Assembly: GCF_003732225.1 (NCBI RefSeq)
Contig: NZ_MOBJ01000034.1
Span: forward strand, 310,001-374,000
Source of the DNA: Pseudomonas brassicacearum
GTDB taxonomy: Bacteria > Pseudomonadota > Gammaproteobacteria > Pseudomonadales > Pseudomonadaceae
DNA length: 64,000 nucleotides
Reading direction: 5' to 3'
In this document: positions 1 through 8,175 of the stretch, in pieces
Layout of the letters: every line of letters starts with the position of its first letter
Numbering within the stretch: position 1 is the stretch's first letter
The notes under the pieces: model-generated
Seen by the model: the letters and a program-made list of their open reading frames with translations, nothing else
Database searches by the model: none
What the model was told of the DNA's origin: nothing
Made by a program: the position numbers and the translations under genes

Positions 1-887
1 TCGCTCAGCAAGAGAGTGTGTCTCGTGCTGCGGGTCTGCTCAATCTTTCGCAGTCGGCGGCCAGCACCTCGATCACCGAGCTCGAACGCCAATCCAGTTG
101 CCAATTGTTCGACCGCGCCGGCAAGCGGCTGAGCCTCAACGCCATGGGCAAACAACTGTTGCCACAGGCGGTGGCCTTGCTCGACCAGGCCAAGGAAATC
201 GAAGACCTGCTCAACGGCAAGTCCGGTTTCGGCTCGCTGGCGGTCGGTGCCACCCTCACCATCGGCAACTACCTGGCGACTTTGCTGATCGGCAGCTTCA
301 TGCAGCGCCATCCGGAAAGCCAGGTGAAGCTGCACGTGCAGAACACTGCCAACATCGTGCAACAAGTCGCCCACTATGAAATTGATCTGGGTCTAATCGA
401 AGGCGACTGCAGCCACCCGGACATCGAGGTACAAAGCTGGGTCGAGGATGAGCTGGTGGTGTTTTGTGCCCCGCAACACCCGCTGGCCGCCCGTGGCCAG
501 GCGACCATGGAGGAACTGACCCATGAGGCGTGGATCCTTCGCGAACAGGGTTCCGGCACGCGCCTGACCTTTGACCAGGCCATGCGTCATCACCGCAGCG
601 CGTTGAATATCCGGCTTGAGCTGGAACACACCGAAGCGATCAAACGCGCAGTGGAGTCCGGCTTGGGAATTGGCTGTATTTCGCGGTTGGCGCTACGCGA
701 CGCATTCCGCCGCGGCAGTCTGGTGGCGGTGGAAACGCCGGATCTGGATCTGGCGCGGCAGTTCTATTTCATCTGGCACAAACAGAAATATCAGACATCG
801 GCCATGCGCGAGTTTCTCGAACTGTGCCGCGCTTTCACCGCCGGGGTTCAGCGCAGCGACGAGATCGTTCTGCCGACGATTGCTTAA
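1..887 (+). CDS. LysR-family transcriptional regulator, 5' end off the window
   Basis: The reading frame is open from the first bases (…AQQESVSRAAGLLNLSQ…), so the start lies upstream of the window; a GTG at 18 is internal. What is visible begins inside the N-terminal winged helix-turn-helix (SRAAGLLNLSQSAAS) and continues through a complete LysR effector-binding domain with the usual acidic and aromatic core (IDLGLIEG; ESGLGIGCIS). The effector domain looks closest to the CysL/YeiE-type group, known in other bacteria for sulfur or sulfite-related control, but the ligand here is inferred only by resemblance. The gene converges with dgkA and their ends overlap by 4 bp. About a dozen N-terminal residues are missing. 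Confidence 0.9.
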   Translation, partial: AQQESVSRAAGLLNLSQSAASTSITELERQSSCQLFDRAGKRLSLNAMGKQLLPQAVALLDQAKEIEDLLNGKSGFGSLAVGATLTIGNYLATLLIGSFMQRHPESQVKLHVQNTANIVQQVAHYEIDLGLIEGDCSHPDIEVQSWVEDELVVFCAPQHPLAARGQATMEELTHEAWILREQGSGTRLTFDQAMRHHRSALNIRLELEHTEAIKRAVESGLGIGCISRLALRDAFRRGSLVAVETPDLDLARQFYFIWHKQKYQTSAMREFLELCRAFTAGVQRSDEIVLPTIA

Positions 888-1246
888 AGCAGAATCACCG
901 CCCACACCAACGCAATCATGCTCAGCGCCACTAACTGAGCAGCGCTGCCCATGTCCTTGGCATTTTTCGACAGCGGGTGCCGTTCGAGGGAAATCCGGTC
1001 AATCGCGGCTTCCACGGCCGAATTGAGCAACTCGACGATCAGCGCCAGCATACAGACGGCAATCAGCAAGGCACGTTCGACGTGGCTGACGTTCAGCACA
1101 AATGCTAGCGGAATCAGGATGACATTCAGCAGGACCAGCTGACGAAAAGCGGCTTCACCGGTGAAGGCTGCACGCAGACCGTCAAGAGAATAACCACCTG
1201 CATTGAGAATGCGCTTGAGACCGGTTTGACCTTTGAAAGGCGACAT
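884..1246 (-). CDS. dgkA: Diacylglycerol kinase
   Basis: Small integral-membrane kinase that phosphorylates diacylglycerol to phosphatidic acid, recycling the diacylglycerol left over from membrane-derived glucan synthesis. The 120 residues match the family length. Three hydrophobic segments are visible (about 37-52, 58-76 and 100-119). The signature ELLNSAVEAAIDR followed by KNAKDMGSAAQ is the conserved catalytic and nucleotide-binding stretch of DgkA, with the catalytic Glu in ELLNSA. It lies downstream of the response-regulator gene on the same strand, as dgkA and erdR do in P. aeruginosa. Confidence 0.95.
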   Translation of the reverse strand: MSPFKGQTGLKRILNAGGYSLDGLRAAFTGEAAFRQLVLLNVILIPLAFVLNVSHVERALLIAVCMLALIVELLNSAVEAAIDRISLERHPLSKNAKDMGSAAQLVALSMIALVWAVILL

Positions 1247-1321
1247 AGAGTAAGCAACTGAACCAAAAGGAGTGGGAAAGCTAGATCAACTAAAGTTAAA
1301 AAAGCGTGAATGGAAGCGCCT

Positions 1322-1972
1322 TTAATGGCTAGATATTGACTCAAGTTGTTGCAAGAGCAACGCCGCCTGAGTCCGGGTACGCACACCTAACTTGCGGAAA
1401 ATCGCCGTCACGTGCGCCTTGATCGTTGCCTCTGAAACACTCAGTTCGTAGGCTATCTGCTTGTTCAGCAAACCTTCGCAGACCATGGTCAATACACGAA
1501 ACTGCTGTGGTGTCAGACTGGCCAAGCCTTCGCTGGCTGCCTTGGCCTCGTCCGAAACGCTGACCGCTTCGAATGCCTGCGGCGGCCAGAAGACGTCGCC
1601 ATCCAGTACCGTGCGCACGGCTTGCTGAATCACTTCCAGCGAACTGGATTTAGGGATGAAACCGCTGGCCCCGAATTCACGGGAACGCACCATGATCGAT
1701 GCTTCTTCCTGAGCCGAGACCATCACCACCGGGATCTGCGGGTATTGACCGCGCAACAGCACCAGCCCGGAAAAACCGTACGCGCCCGGCATATTGAGAT
1801 CCAGCAGCACCAGATCCCAGTCAGCCTTTTCGGTCAGACGGGTTTCCAGCTCGGCAATGCTCGCCACCTCCACCAGACGAACCTCCGGGCCAAGGCCCAG
1901 GGTCACGGCCTGATGCAGCGCGCTGCGAAAGAGCGGGTGGTCATCGGCAATCAGGATTTCGTATGTGGCCAT
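1322..1972 (-). CDS. erdR: ErdR-like NarL/LuxR-family response regulator
   Basis: Two-domain response regulator of 216 residues. The N-terminal receiver domain has the acidic pair D10/D11 and phosphoacceptor D58 (LLLDLNMPG). The C-terminal LuxR-type helix-turn-helix begins near residue 148 (LTPQQFRVL…NKQIAYELSVSEATIKAHV). Sequence and position beside dgkA and a DTW-domain gene match ErdR (PA3604), an orphan regulator of ethanol oxidation and acetate/acetyl-CoA metabolism in P. aeruginosa. No histidine kinase gene is adjacent, which fits that role. Confidence 0.85.
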   Translation of the reverse strand: MATYEILIADDHPLFRSALHQAVTLGLGPEVRLVEVASIAELETRLTEKADWDLVLLDLNMPGAYGFSGLVLLRGQYPQIPVVMVSAQEEASIMVRSREFGASGFIPKSSSLEVIQQAVRTVLDGDVFWPPQAFEAVSVSDEAKAASEGLASLTPQQFRVLTMVCEGLLNKQIAYELSVSEATIKAHVTAIFRKLGVRTRTQAALLLQQLESISSH

Positions 1973-2197
1973 TTTTCAAATGATCCTGTTTTTTATGGCA
2001 GACCCGATGCATTCAGGTTTCGCCAAGGCAACTCGAGGTACCGCCAGACAGCGGCACCAACAGGGCACGTTCAACGCCAAGAGCCCATAAAACCGGCGTT
2101 TCAATCTTCGGCCGCACCCAATCGGCGCCAAGGATGCCCAGCGAAGCCTGGGTGGTCAAGCCGCAAACCCGTGGTTGCCTGTCAGTATGGGTGACTA

Positions 2198-2956
2198 TCA
2201 GGACATGACCGGTGCCGTGTGCTCAACGAATGGCAGCAGTTCTGTATGAGCAGGGGTCGAGACATTCAATTCCAGCTGATGTTTGGCATCGAGGTAATGC
2301 TGGCTGAACACATCGAAATAGGCGTCCAGCGCCGATGCAGCCGCTACATCCCCCGCCAGATCCAGGCACAACGCAGCCACTTCGGCGGTGCACAGGTGCT
2401 CGCTCCGGGTAGACCTTCGCAAGCGATACCGTGAGAGCTTTTCGGGGAGCAGGCTCAGAATCGGAAACCCATCGAAATAAGGGCTTTTGCGAAAAATCTT
2501 TCTCGCCTCGGTCCAGGTCGCATCCAGCAGGATGAACAGCGGGCGCTTCTCGCCAGTAACCTCAACCGCATGAGTCACGCGTTCGGGAGCAACGTATTCG
2601 CCGGGAAAGACCAGGTAAGGCTGCCACTGCGGGTCGGATAAAAGCTTGATCAGTTCGGGGTCGACTTCGGTACGCGACCAGATAAAGGCAAAGTTGTCCC
2701 TTACCACGTCGGCGATCAGCCAGCCGGTGTTGCTCGGCTTGAACACTTCCTTCCTGGTCATGATCAGGCACACGCCCGCTCGCGACTCGACCTGGGGACG
2801 CCAGTTACACAGGCAGTGACTCTCAATCACCCGGCACGTATGGCAACGGGGTGCCCGTGAACCGCGAGCCAGAAAAGGCTTGGTACTTTCCTCTTCGCGC
2901 TCATCACGCAGACGGGCTACGGCGTTCATGGCAAAACGTGAGGCTGCATTGCTCAT
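2198..2956 (-). CDS. DTW-domain protein, TapT/YfiP-like tRNA-uridine aminocarboxypropyltransferase candidate
   Basis: The N-terminal cysteine cluster (CHTC…HCLC) looks like a zinc site, and the central motif LDATWTEARKIF contains the D-x-T-W signature of the DTW family. E. coli TapT, a member, makes acp3U in tRNA from S-adenosylmethionine; that role is inferred here. The frame is open to an ATG at 3058, but the first 34 residues are low-complexity and unlike the family. I therefore place the start at ATG 2956 (MSNAASRF), with ATG 2929 also possible. Neither start has a strong Shine-Dalgarno sequence, so the N-terminus is uncertain. Confidence 0.8.
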   Translation of the reverse strand: MSNAASRFAMNAVARLRDEREEESTKPFLARGSRAPRCHTCRVIESHCLCNWRPQVESRAGVCLIMTRKEVFKPSNTGWLIADVVRDNFAFIWSRTEVDPELIKLLSDPQWQPYLVFPGEYVAPERVTHAVEVTGEKRPLFILLDATWTEARKIFRKSPYFDGFPILSLLPEKLSRYRLRRSTRSEHLCTAEVAALCLDLAGDVAAASALDAYFDVFSQHYLDAKHQLELNVSTPAHTELLPFVEHTAPVMS

Positions 2957-3145
2957 CGCAGGCAGCACCGGCAAGGAAGGAAAATCGACACGAAACACAC
3001 TCGGCAGGACAGAAAGTCGTGGCAGTTTACCAGAGCGGGCCGCCCAAACCTGTACCACCTACCCCCGCTCGCCTATAATCCGCCGCCACTGAACGCACCG
3101 CCATGTGGCTGGTCGAAGCACCAGTCACTGAACCAGGAGAGTTTC

Positions 3146-3571
3146 ATGCTGCGCCTTATCGTTCCCACCGCTGCCCTTCTGCTGGCCCTGCCCTTCAGCG
3201 CTCAAGCGGCCTCTTTGAATGACTTGAATCTGGGCAAGATGCTGGAAAAGGTTGCTGCGGAAAGCAACGTCGGCTTGCCTCGGGAAATCAATGAGAACCT
3301 TCTCGACCAAGGCTATACGGTTGAAGGCAAACAGCTGATCGACCATATCAGCGTGCAATCAGGTTATGCCGACGAAATGCGTGCCAATCCGAAAGCGGTT
3401 TATCTGCAACTGGGCGCCAGCGTTTGCCGCAACGCGAACTACCGCAAGCTGATGGCCAAGGGCGCAATCATGCGTTACGACTTCTCGGAAAACAAAACCA
3501 ATCGGCCTGTAGGCTCGGCCAGCTACCAGGAATCGGATTGCCCTGCGCAGACTGCGCAAAAGAAAAAGTAA
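3146..3571 (+). CDS. Small secreted protein, PA3611-like
   Basis: A 141-residue protein with a clear Sec signal peptide: MLRL, then a hydrophobic stretch (VPTAALLLALPF) ending SAQA|AS. The mature domain has two cysteines (in SVCRNA and ESDCPA) that could form a disulfide in the periplasm, and a lysine-rich tail. An AGGAGA ribosome-binding site lies 7 bp before the ATG. It resembles the uncharacterised secreted protein PA3611, which occupies the same neighbourhood in P. aeruginosa. No enzymatic motif is visible and I assign no function. Confidence 0.8.
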   Translation: MLRLIVPTAALLLALPFSAQAASLNDLNLGKMLEKVAAESNVGLPREINENLLDQGYTVEGKQLIDHISVQSGYADEMRANPKAVYLQLGASVCRNANYRKLMAKGAIMRYDFSENKTNRPVGSASYQESDCPAQTAQKKK

Positions 3572-3583
3572 TCACTGCGCTAA

Positions 3584-3778
3584 TCACTGCGAGCCAGCGC
3601 GTCGTTGCTCATCATCGGCGCGCAATTCTGCCACCAGCGCCTGCAAATAAGGCGAGCGCCACTCTTGCCCTTCCAGGCGCCGACGACACTCCTCTTCGAG
3701 GCTCACGTGATTGCGTTCGGCCGCCGACTGCAGCAATCGATACAGTTGCGTATCGACCTCTAGAATCACCAGACTCAT
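3584..3778 (-). CDS. Small ribbon-helix-helix-like protein, orphan
   Basis: A 64-residue protein whose first 35 residues (a short hydrophobic strand, LVILEVD, then two helices and VSLEEECRRRLEG) fit the ribbon-helix-helix fold of Arc/FitA-type DNA-binding proteins. AAGGAGG stands 6 bp before the ATG, which makes a real gene likely despite its size. Such proteins are often antitoxins, but no toxin-like gene is adjacent: the next gene on one side converges with it, and the other side is about 500 bp of non-coding DNA. It may act alone as a repressor. Function unknown. Confidence 0.7.
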   Translation of the reverse strand: MSLVILEVDTQLYRLLQSAAERNHVSLEEECRRRLEGQEWRSPYLQALVAELRADDEQRRAGSQ

Positions 3779-4282
3779 TGCCAGCCTCCTTGCACTTGAT
3801 CGCCAATGATTGCGCGATGATTCCCCACAGCTCCTGAAGCGTTGCGCCTTGCCCTGGACGCAATGCTGTCTTGTTGTGTCTGTAACTTAGTAAATCAGAG
3901 CTCTGGCCATCCAGCAGAGGTTCTGACGGGCGGTGAAAGCCAATTGCAAACCCGTAATAAGTTATTGCCAGCGAAGACTTTCGAGGACCATGATCAAGTC
4001 AGCGCAACTCACCGCGAACGTCTAGATTCAGTGTATTGGTGTTAAATGTTCGAGGCAGAAAAGGGGCTGCCCATTCAGAGTCCTGTAGTGCGAACGTTTC
4101 TTTCATCCAAGGGATAAACAGAACCCGTCTGGATGACTCGACCGCCACTGCAACGCTTCATGGCGATGTCGAGTCGGGTGTAGTACCCAGCCCTCTTGCG
4201 GGCTGACAGCGACACAAGCAGTGTCGCGGCTCAGGCGAATTTCTCGTTCGAGCCGAAGGTTCTGTGTAGAAGGAGAAGTTGA
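3779..4282. other. Non-coding stretch of about 500 bp upstream of the LOG-family gene
   Basis: No open frame here has a convincing ribosome-binding site or recognisable product. Two perfect hairpins stand near the right end: CAGCCC-tcttgc-GGGCTG at 4188-4205 and GCGACAC-aagca-GTGTCGC at 4209-4227. Neither is followed by a T-run, so they look like leader structures of the downstream gene rather than terminators. The stretch must also hold the promoter of the small minus-strand gene ending at 3584. Confidence 0.5.
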
Positions 4283-5401
4283 ATGCCTTACCAACCGAAT
4301 GACCTTCTGGTGCGTCATTTTCAAAGCATCGGCGTCGATCTCACCAGCAAGATCGAAGAGCAACTCAACCTGGTTTCACCCAACAGCCCGAATATTCCGA
4401 TTTATCGCGACATGATGTTGACTGTCTTGCGCATGGCGCAAGAGGACCACAATCGCTGGAACGCCAAGATCACGCTGCAAGCCCTGCGCGAACTGGAGCA
4501 CGCCTTCCGTGTGCTGGAGCAGTTCAAGGGACGGCGTAAAGTGACCGTTTTCGGCTCGGCACGTACGCCGGTCGAACATCCGCTGTACGCCCTGGCCCGG
4601 GAACTGGGCGAAAAACTCGCTCAGTCGAACCTGATGGTCATCACCGGTGCCGGTGGCGGCATCATGGCCGCCGCCCATGAAGGTGCAGGCCGGGATCACA
4701 GCCTTGGGTTCAATATCACCCTGCCCTTCGAGCAGCATGCGAACCCGACCGTAGACGGCACCGCCAACCTGCTGCCCTTCCACTTTTTCTTTACCCGCAA
4801 ACTGTTTTTCGTCAAAGAGGCCGACGCGCTGGTGCTCTGCCCAGGCGGCTTCGGCACACTGGACGAAGCCCTGGAGGTGCTGACCCTGATCCAGACCGGC
4901 AAAAGCCCGCTGGTTCCCGTGGTGTTGCTGGATGCTCCCGGCGGCACTTTCTGGGAAGGGGCGCTGGACTTCATCCGCAATCAACTGGAGGCCAACCGTT
5001 ACATCTTGCCGAGCGACCTGAAGCTGATTCGTCTGGTGTACAACGTCGATGAAGCCGTTGAGGAGATCAATCAGTTCTACAGCAACTTCCACTCCAGCCG
5101 CTGGCTGAAACATCAGTTCGTGATCCGTATGAATCACACACTCAACGACCAAGCGCTCGAGCATATGCAGGAGGCCTTTGCCGACCTGTGCCTGAGCGAT
5201 CATTTTCATCAACATACTTACAGTGGCGAGGAGCACGACGAGGCTCAATTCAGTCACCTGGCGCGACTGGCCTTCACCTTCAACGCCCGTGATCACGGAC
5301 GCCTGCGTGAGCTGGTCAACTACATCAACCTGCCGGAAAACTGGGCCACGGCTCAACCCACGACGCCGCAGCGCAATCGGGAACAGATCAAGGTTACCTG
5401 A
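4283..5401 (+). CDS. LOG/TIGR00730-family Rossmann-fold protein
   Basis: A 372-residue protein with a central Rossmann domain carrying the family motifs: GAGGGIMAAAHEGA near residue 120 and PGGFGTLDE near residue 195. Relatives include LONELY GUY phosphoribohydrolases and nucleotide 5'-monophosphate nucleosidases (PpnN). Unlike the short (about 190 aa) plant-type LOG proteins, this one has long N- and C-terminal extensions, so a nucleotide-cleaving role is plausible but cytokinin production should not be assumed. GAAGGAGA lies just before the ATG. The gene ends at a shared bidirectional terminator facing recX. Confidence 0.8.
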   Translation: MPYQPNDLLVRHFQSIGVDLTSKIEEQLNLVSPNSPNIPIYRDMMLTVLRMAQEDHNRWNAKITLQALRELEHAFRVLEQFKGRRKVTVFGSARTPVEHPLYALARELGEKLAQSNLMVITGAGGGIMAAAHEGAGRDHSLGFNITLPFEQHANPTVDGTANLLPFHFFFTRKLFFVKEADALVLCPGGFGTLDEALEVLTLIQTGKSPLVPVVLLDAPGGTFWEGALDFIRNQLEANRYILPSDLKLIRLVYNVDEAVEEINQFYSNFHSSRWLKHQFVIRMNHTLNDQALEHMQEAFADLCLSDHFHQHTYSGEEHDEAQFSHLARLAFTFNARDHGRLRELVNYINLPENWATAQPTTPQRNREQIKVT

Positions 5402-5405
5402 TCAA

Positions 5406-5440
5406 AAAAAGGCTCGACTATTTCAATAGTCGAGCCTTTT
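5406..5440. terminator. Bidirectional intrinsic terminator between the LOG gene and recX
   Basis: Near-perfect inverted repeat AAAAGGCTCGACTATT / AATAGTCGAGCCTTTT flanked by an A-run on the left and a T-run on the right. It can terminate the plus-strand LOG gene and the minus-strand recA-recX transcript. Confidence 0.9.
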
Positions 5441-5443
5441 CAG

Positions 5444-5911
5444 TCAGTCATCCATTCCTCGGCCGCTGAACAGCCGGCCAATCATTTCCATGGAATATCC
5501 CCGATAGGCGAGGAAGCGCCCTTGCTTGGCGCGCTCACGGGCGTCTATCGGCAAATGCCCGGCAAACTTGCGTCGCCAGGTGTCTTCCAGGTTTTCTTGC
5601 CAGCTGATTCCGCTTTCACGCAGGGCGAGTTCAATATCGGCACGTTGCAAGCCACGCTGGCTCAACTCTTCGCGGATGCGCAAAGGGCCATAGCCGGAAC
5701 GGGCACGGTAGGAAACAAAGCTTTCGAGGTATCGGGATTCGGACAGCAGCCCCTCTTCCGTCAGACGGTCGAGTGCTGTGTCGATCAGCTCATCTGGAGC
5801 ACCGCGCTGACGCAGTTTACGCGTCAGCTCGACTCGACCATGCTCGCGTCGCGCGAGCAGGTCCATTGCGGTTCGCCGCACCGCGACGAGGGTATCGAGT
5901 ACGGCGGTCAT
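5444..5911 (-). CDS. recX: Regulatory protein RecX
   Basis: RecX binds RecA filaments and blocks their extension, limiting recombination and SOS signalling. The 155 residues match the family and show its tandem three-helix repeats (RREHGRVELTRKLRQRG; GYGPLRIREELSQRG). It starts 8 bp downstream of recA on the same strand, the usual arrangement in which RecX is made at low level by read-through from recA. Confidence 0.95.
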   Translation of the reverse strand: MTAVLDTLVAVRRTAMDLLARREHGRVELTRKLRQRGAPDELIDTALDRLTEEGLLSESRYLESFVSYRARSGYGPLRIREELSQRGLQRADIELALRESGISWQENLEDTWRRKFAGHLPIDARERAKQGRFLAYRGYSMEMIGRLFSGRGMDD

Positions 5912-5919
5912 CGGATCAA

Positions 5920-6972
5920 TCAGATATCAGCGTCAGCCAGATCATCGGCGGTCTCTTTGACCGGCGAAGCTTTGACGTCTGGAGTCGGCGTCAGCAGCTT
6001 GTCGCGAATCTGCTTCTCAAGGGTGGCAGCAATGTCCGGGTTGTCCTGCAGGAACTTGGCCGAGTTGGCTTTGCCCTGACCGATCTTGCTGCCGTTGTAG
6101 GCATACCAGGCACCGGACTTCTCAACGAAGCCGTGCAGTACGCCGAGGTCGATCATCTCACCGTTGAGGTAAATGCCCTTGCCGTAAAGAATCTGGAACT
6201 CGGCCTGACGGAACGGCGAAGCCACCTTGTTCTTGACGACTTTGACGCGGGTTTCGCTGCCAACTACTTCGTCGCCTTCTTTCACCGCGCCGGTGCGGCG
6301 GATGTCCAGACGAACCGAAGCGTAGAACTTCAGCGCGTTACCACCGGTGGTGGTTTCGGGGCTGCCGAACATCACGCCGATTTTCATCCGGATCTGGTTG
6401 ATGAAGATCACCAGGCAGTTGGCGTTCTTGATGTTACCGGTGATTTTACGCAGCGCCTGGGACATCAGACGGGCTTGCAGGCCCACGTGCATGTCACCCA
6501 TTTCGCCTTCGATTTCAGCCTTCGGTACCAGGGCCGCCACGGAGTCGACGATGATCACGTCAACCGCGTTGGAACGCACCAGCATGTCGGTGATTTCCAG
6601 GGCTTGCTCACCGGTGTCCGGCTGGGAAACCAGCAGGTCGTCGACATTGACGCCCAGTTTGCCGGCGTATTCCGGGTCCAGTGCGTGCTCGGCGTCGACG
6701 AATGCGCAGGTCGCGCCGGCTTTTTGAGCCTGGGCGATCACGGACAGTGTCAGCGTGGTTTTACCGGAGGATTCAGGACCGTAGATTTCAACGATACGGC
6801 CTTTTGGCAGACCGCCAATGCCAAGTGCGATGTCCAGACCCAGAGAGCCAGTGGAAATAGCCGGGATCGCCTGACGGTCCTGATCGCCCATACGCATTAC
6901 GGCACCCTTGCCGAATTGACGTTCGATCTGACCCAGGGCCGCAGCCAAGGCTTTCTTCTTGTTGTCGTCCAT
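5920..6972 (-). CDS. recA: Recombinase A
   Basis: DNA-dependent ATPase that performs strand exchange and, as a filament on single-stranded DNA, stimulates self-cleavage of LexA-type repressors. The Walker A motif is GPESSGKT near residue 67; conserved stretches such as FVDAEHALDPEYA and FINQIRMKIGVMFG are intact. The frame opens at 6984, but the start is set at ATG 6972 (MDDNKKKAL) because it is preceded by GAGG and matches the family; this gives 350 residues. In this context it probably also triggers the adjacent tailocin locus by provoking cleavage of the repressor at 35350-36093. Confidence 0.98.
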   Translation of the reverse strand: MDDNKKKALAAALGQIERQFGKGAVMRMGDQDRQAIPAISTGSLGLDIALGIGGLPKGRIVEIYGPESSGKTTLTLSVIAQAQKAGATCAFVDAEHALDPEYAGKLGVNVDDLLVSQPDTGEQALEITDMLVRSNAVDVIIVDSVAALVPKAEIEGEMGDMHVGLQARLMSQALRKITGNIKNANCLVIFINQIRMKIGVMFGSPETTTGGNALKFYASVRLDIRRTGAVKEGDEVVGSETRVKVVKNKVASPFRQAEFQILYGKGIYLNGEMIDLGVLHGFVEKSGAWYAYNGSKIGQGKANSAKFLQDNPDIAATLEKQIRDKLLTPTPDVKASPVKETADDLADADI

Positions 6973-7012
6973 TAAAGTCCTCACGTAATCAATAAGGCCT
7001 GACGGCCAACAC

Positions 7013-7028
7013 CTGTATAAGTAGCCAG
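7013..7028 (-). promoter_or_regulatory. LexA-binding site (SOS box) upstream of recA
   Basis: CTGTATAAGTAGCCAG on the plus strand has the CTG-N10-CAG spacing of a LexA operator, 41-56 bp upstream of the recA start codon. One arm is CTGT and the other CCAG, so it is a slightly degenerate site. Its place ahead of recA makes the assignment strong. Confidence 0.8.
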
Positions 7029-7055
7029 TATTATTCCACAGCGTTTCCGGATCGC

Positions 7056-7556
7056 CTACCCCTGATTTGAGATTTCTCCGGCGGCATACTGCAGCAACCC
7101 CTCTAGCGCGGCCTTCACCGTTTGTCGGCGGACTTCATCGCGGCTACCGGGAAAGTGTCGGCGCTCCGAATACACTGCATCTCCGACACCCCAGGCCAGC
7201 CAGACGGTGCCTACCGGTTTGTTCGGCGTACCGCCGTCCGGCCCCGCAATACCGCTGACCGCCACAGTAAAACGCGCGCGACTATTGTGCTGGGCGCCAC
7301 GCACCATGGCTTCGACCACTTCACGGCTGACCGCCCCGACCTCAGTGAATAACTCGGCGGGCACATTCAGTTGCAGGGTCTTCTGACGATTGGAATAGGT
7401 GACATAGCCGGCCTCGAACCACGCCGAGCTGCCGGCAATCCGGGTGATCGCTTCGGCGATCCCGCCGCCCGTGCAGGACTCGGCCGTGCTGACATGGGCA
7501 TTGAGAACCTGCAAACGCCGGCCTAGTTGCGCGGCAAGCTGGGTGATTTCGTTCAC
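7056..7556 (-). CDS. CinA-family nicotinamide-nucleotide amidohydrolase
   Basis: Single-domain CinA C-terminal protein (PncC-type), which deamidates nicotinamide mononucleotide to nicotinate mononucleotide in NAD salvage. The signature AESCTGGGIAEAIT and the later AVSGIAGPDGGT are intact. An ATG at 7598 is in frame, but GTG 7556 (VNEITQLAAQLG) is preceded by AAGGAGAG and fits the family length of about 166. This gene is the chromosomal boundary of the tailocin island: the next upstream gene on this strand is phage lysis gene Rz. Confidence 0.9.
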   Translation of the reverse strand: MNEITQLAAQLGRRLQVLNAHVSTAESCTGGGIAEAITRIAGSSAWFEAGYVTYSNRQKTLQLNVPAELFTEVGAVSREVVEAMVRGAQHNSRARFTVAVSGIAGPDGGTPNKPVGTVWLAWGVGDAVYSERRHFPGSRDEVRRQTVKAALEGLLQYAAGEISNQG

Positions 7557-7638
7557 GACTCTCTCCTTGATCAGGCGGGCATGCGCTCTACCGTACACGA
7601 GCGAATCACGCTTGCAAGACGCAGGCTAGATCAAAATG

Positions 7639-8175
7639 TTAGCGAGCAAGCGCTCTGACATAGGCCTGACAGGCCTGCAAGGCAATCAGTCCGCGGTCGC
7701 CTGCGTCGGTGATGCCGATAATTCGTTGAGCATGCGCCGGCTCAAGTCGGGCTCGTAAGGCTCCATGAACCATGCCGCCGGTGCCGGAGGCGGCTGACAC
7801 ACCAGAACCGGTGCCGGCATCACTGGGGTCGATAAGGACTGACAGCCGCAAATCAGCAGTGGCAAGACGGTCGCGCAGGCGACCTTGATCACGTTGCGCA
7901 TCGCTCAAAGCCTTCGAGTAAGTTTGATCGCTGGCCTGGAGCCGTTGCTCCAGGGCCAGGCGTTTATCCTGTTCGGCGCGCTGTTGATTCGCCGCCGCCA
8001 GGGTCAGTTGGTTCAGCGCCTCGCCGTGCAACCTGGCTTGTTCCGCCAGTTGCTGGCCGTAGCGCCAGTCCTGAATGTGCCAGGACACTGCCGCGGCACC
8101 GCCAGCCACAATGGCCAGCAGTACAGCGACAGCGATAACCCGGTAAGAAACCGGCATCAGACCGAAGGCTGGCAT
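7639..8175 (-). CDS. Rz-like inner-membrane spanin (i-spanin)
   Basis: A 178-residue protein with one N-terminal transmembrane segment (VIAVAVLLAIVAGGAAAV) followed by a long charged, heptad-rich periplasmic region (about 35-110). This is the layout of Rz proteins, which help disrupt the outer membrane in the last step of lysis. ATG 8175 has GAGGGCGG upstream. ATG 8157 overlaps the endolysin stop (TGATG) and would also keep the membrane anchor, so either start is possible. A second gene, Rz1, is wholly contained in it in another frame. Confidence 0.85.
   Translation of the reverse strand: MPAFGLMPVSYRVIAVAVLLAIVAGGAAAVSWHIQDWRYGQQLAEQARLHGEALNQLTLAAANQQRAEQDKRLALEQRLQASDQTYSKALSDAQRDQGRLRDRLATADLRLSVLIDPSDAGTGSGVSAASGTGGMVHGALRARLEPAHAQRIIGITDAGDRGLIALQACQAYVRALAR
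7686..7901 (-). CDS. Rz1-like outer-membrane spanin lipoprotein embedded in Rz
   Basis: A 71-residue frame entirely inside Rz. It begins MRNVIKVACATVLPL and has a lipobox LICGC: a lipoprotein signal with cleavage before Cys20. The mature part is short and proline-rich (PVMPAPVLVCQPPPAPAAW). Embedded, proline-rich lipoproteins of this size are the classic Rz1 partner, which pairs with Rz across the periplasm. The assignment rests on the lipobox, composition and nesting rather than on sequence identity. Confidence 0.85.
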   Translation of the reverse strand: MRNVIKVACATVLPLLICGCQSLSTPVMPAPVLVCQPPPAPAAWFMEPYEPDLSRRMLNELSASPTQATAD

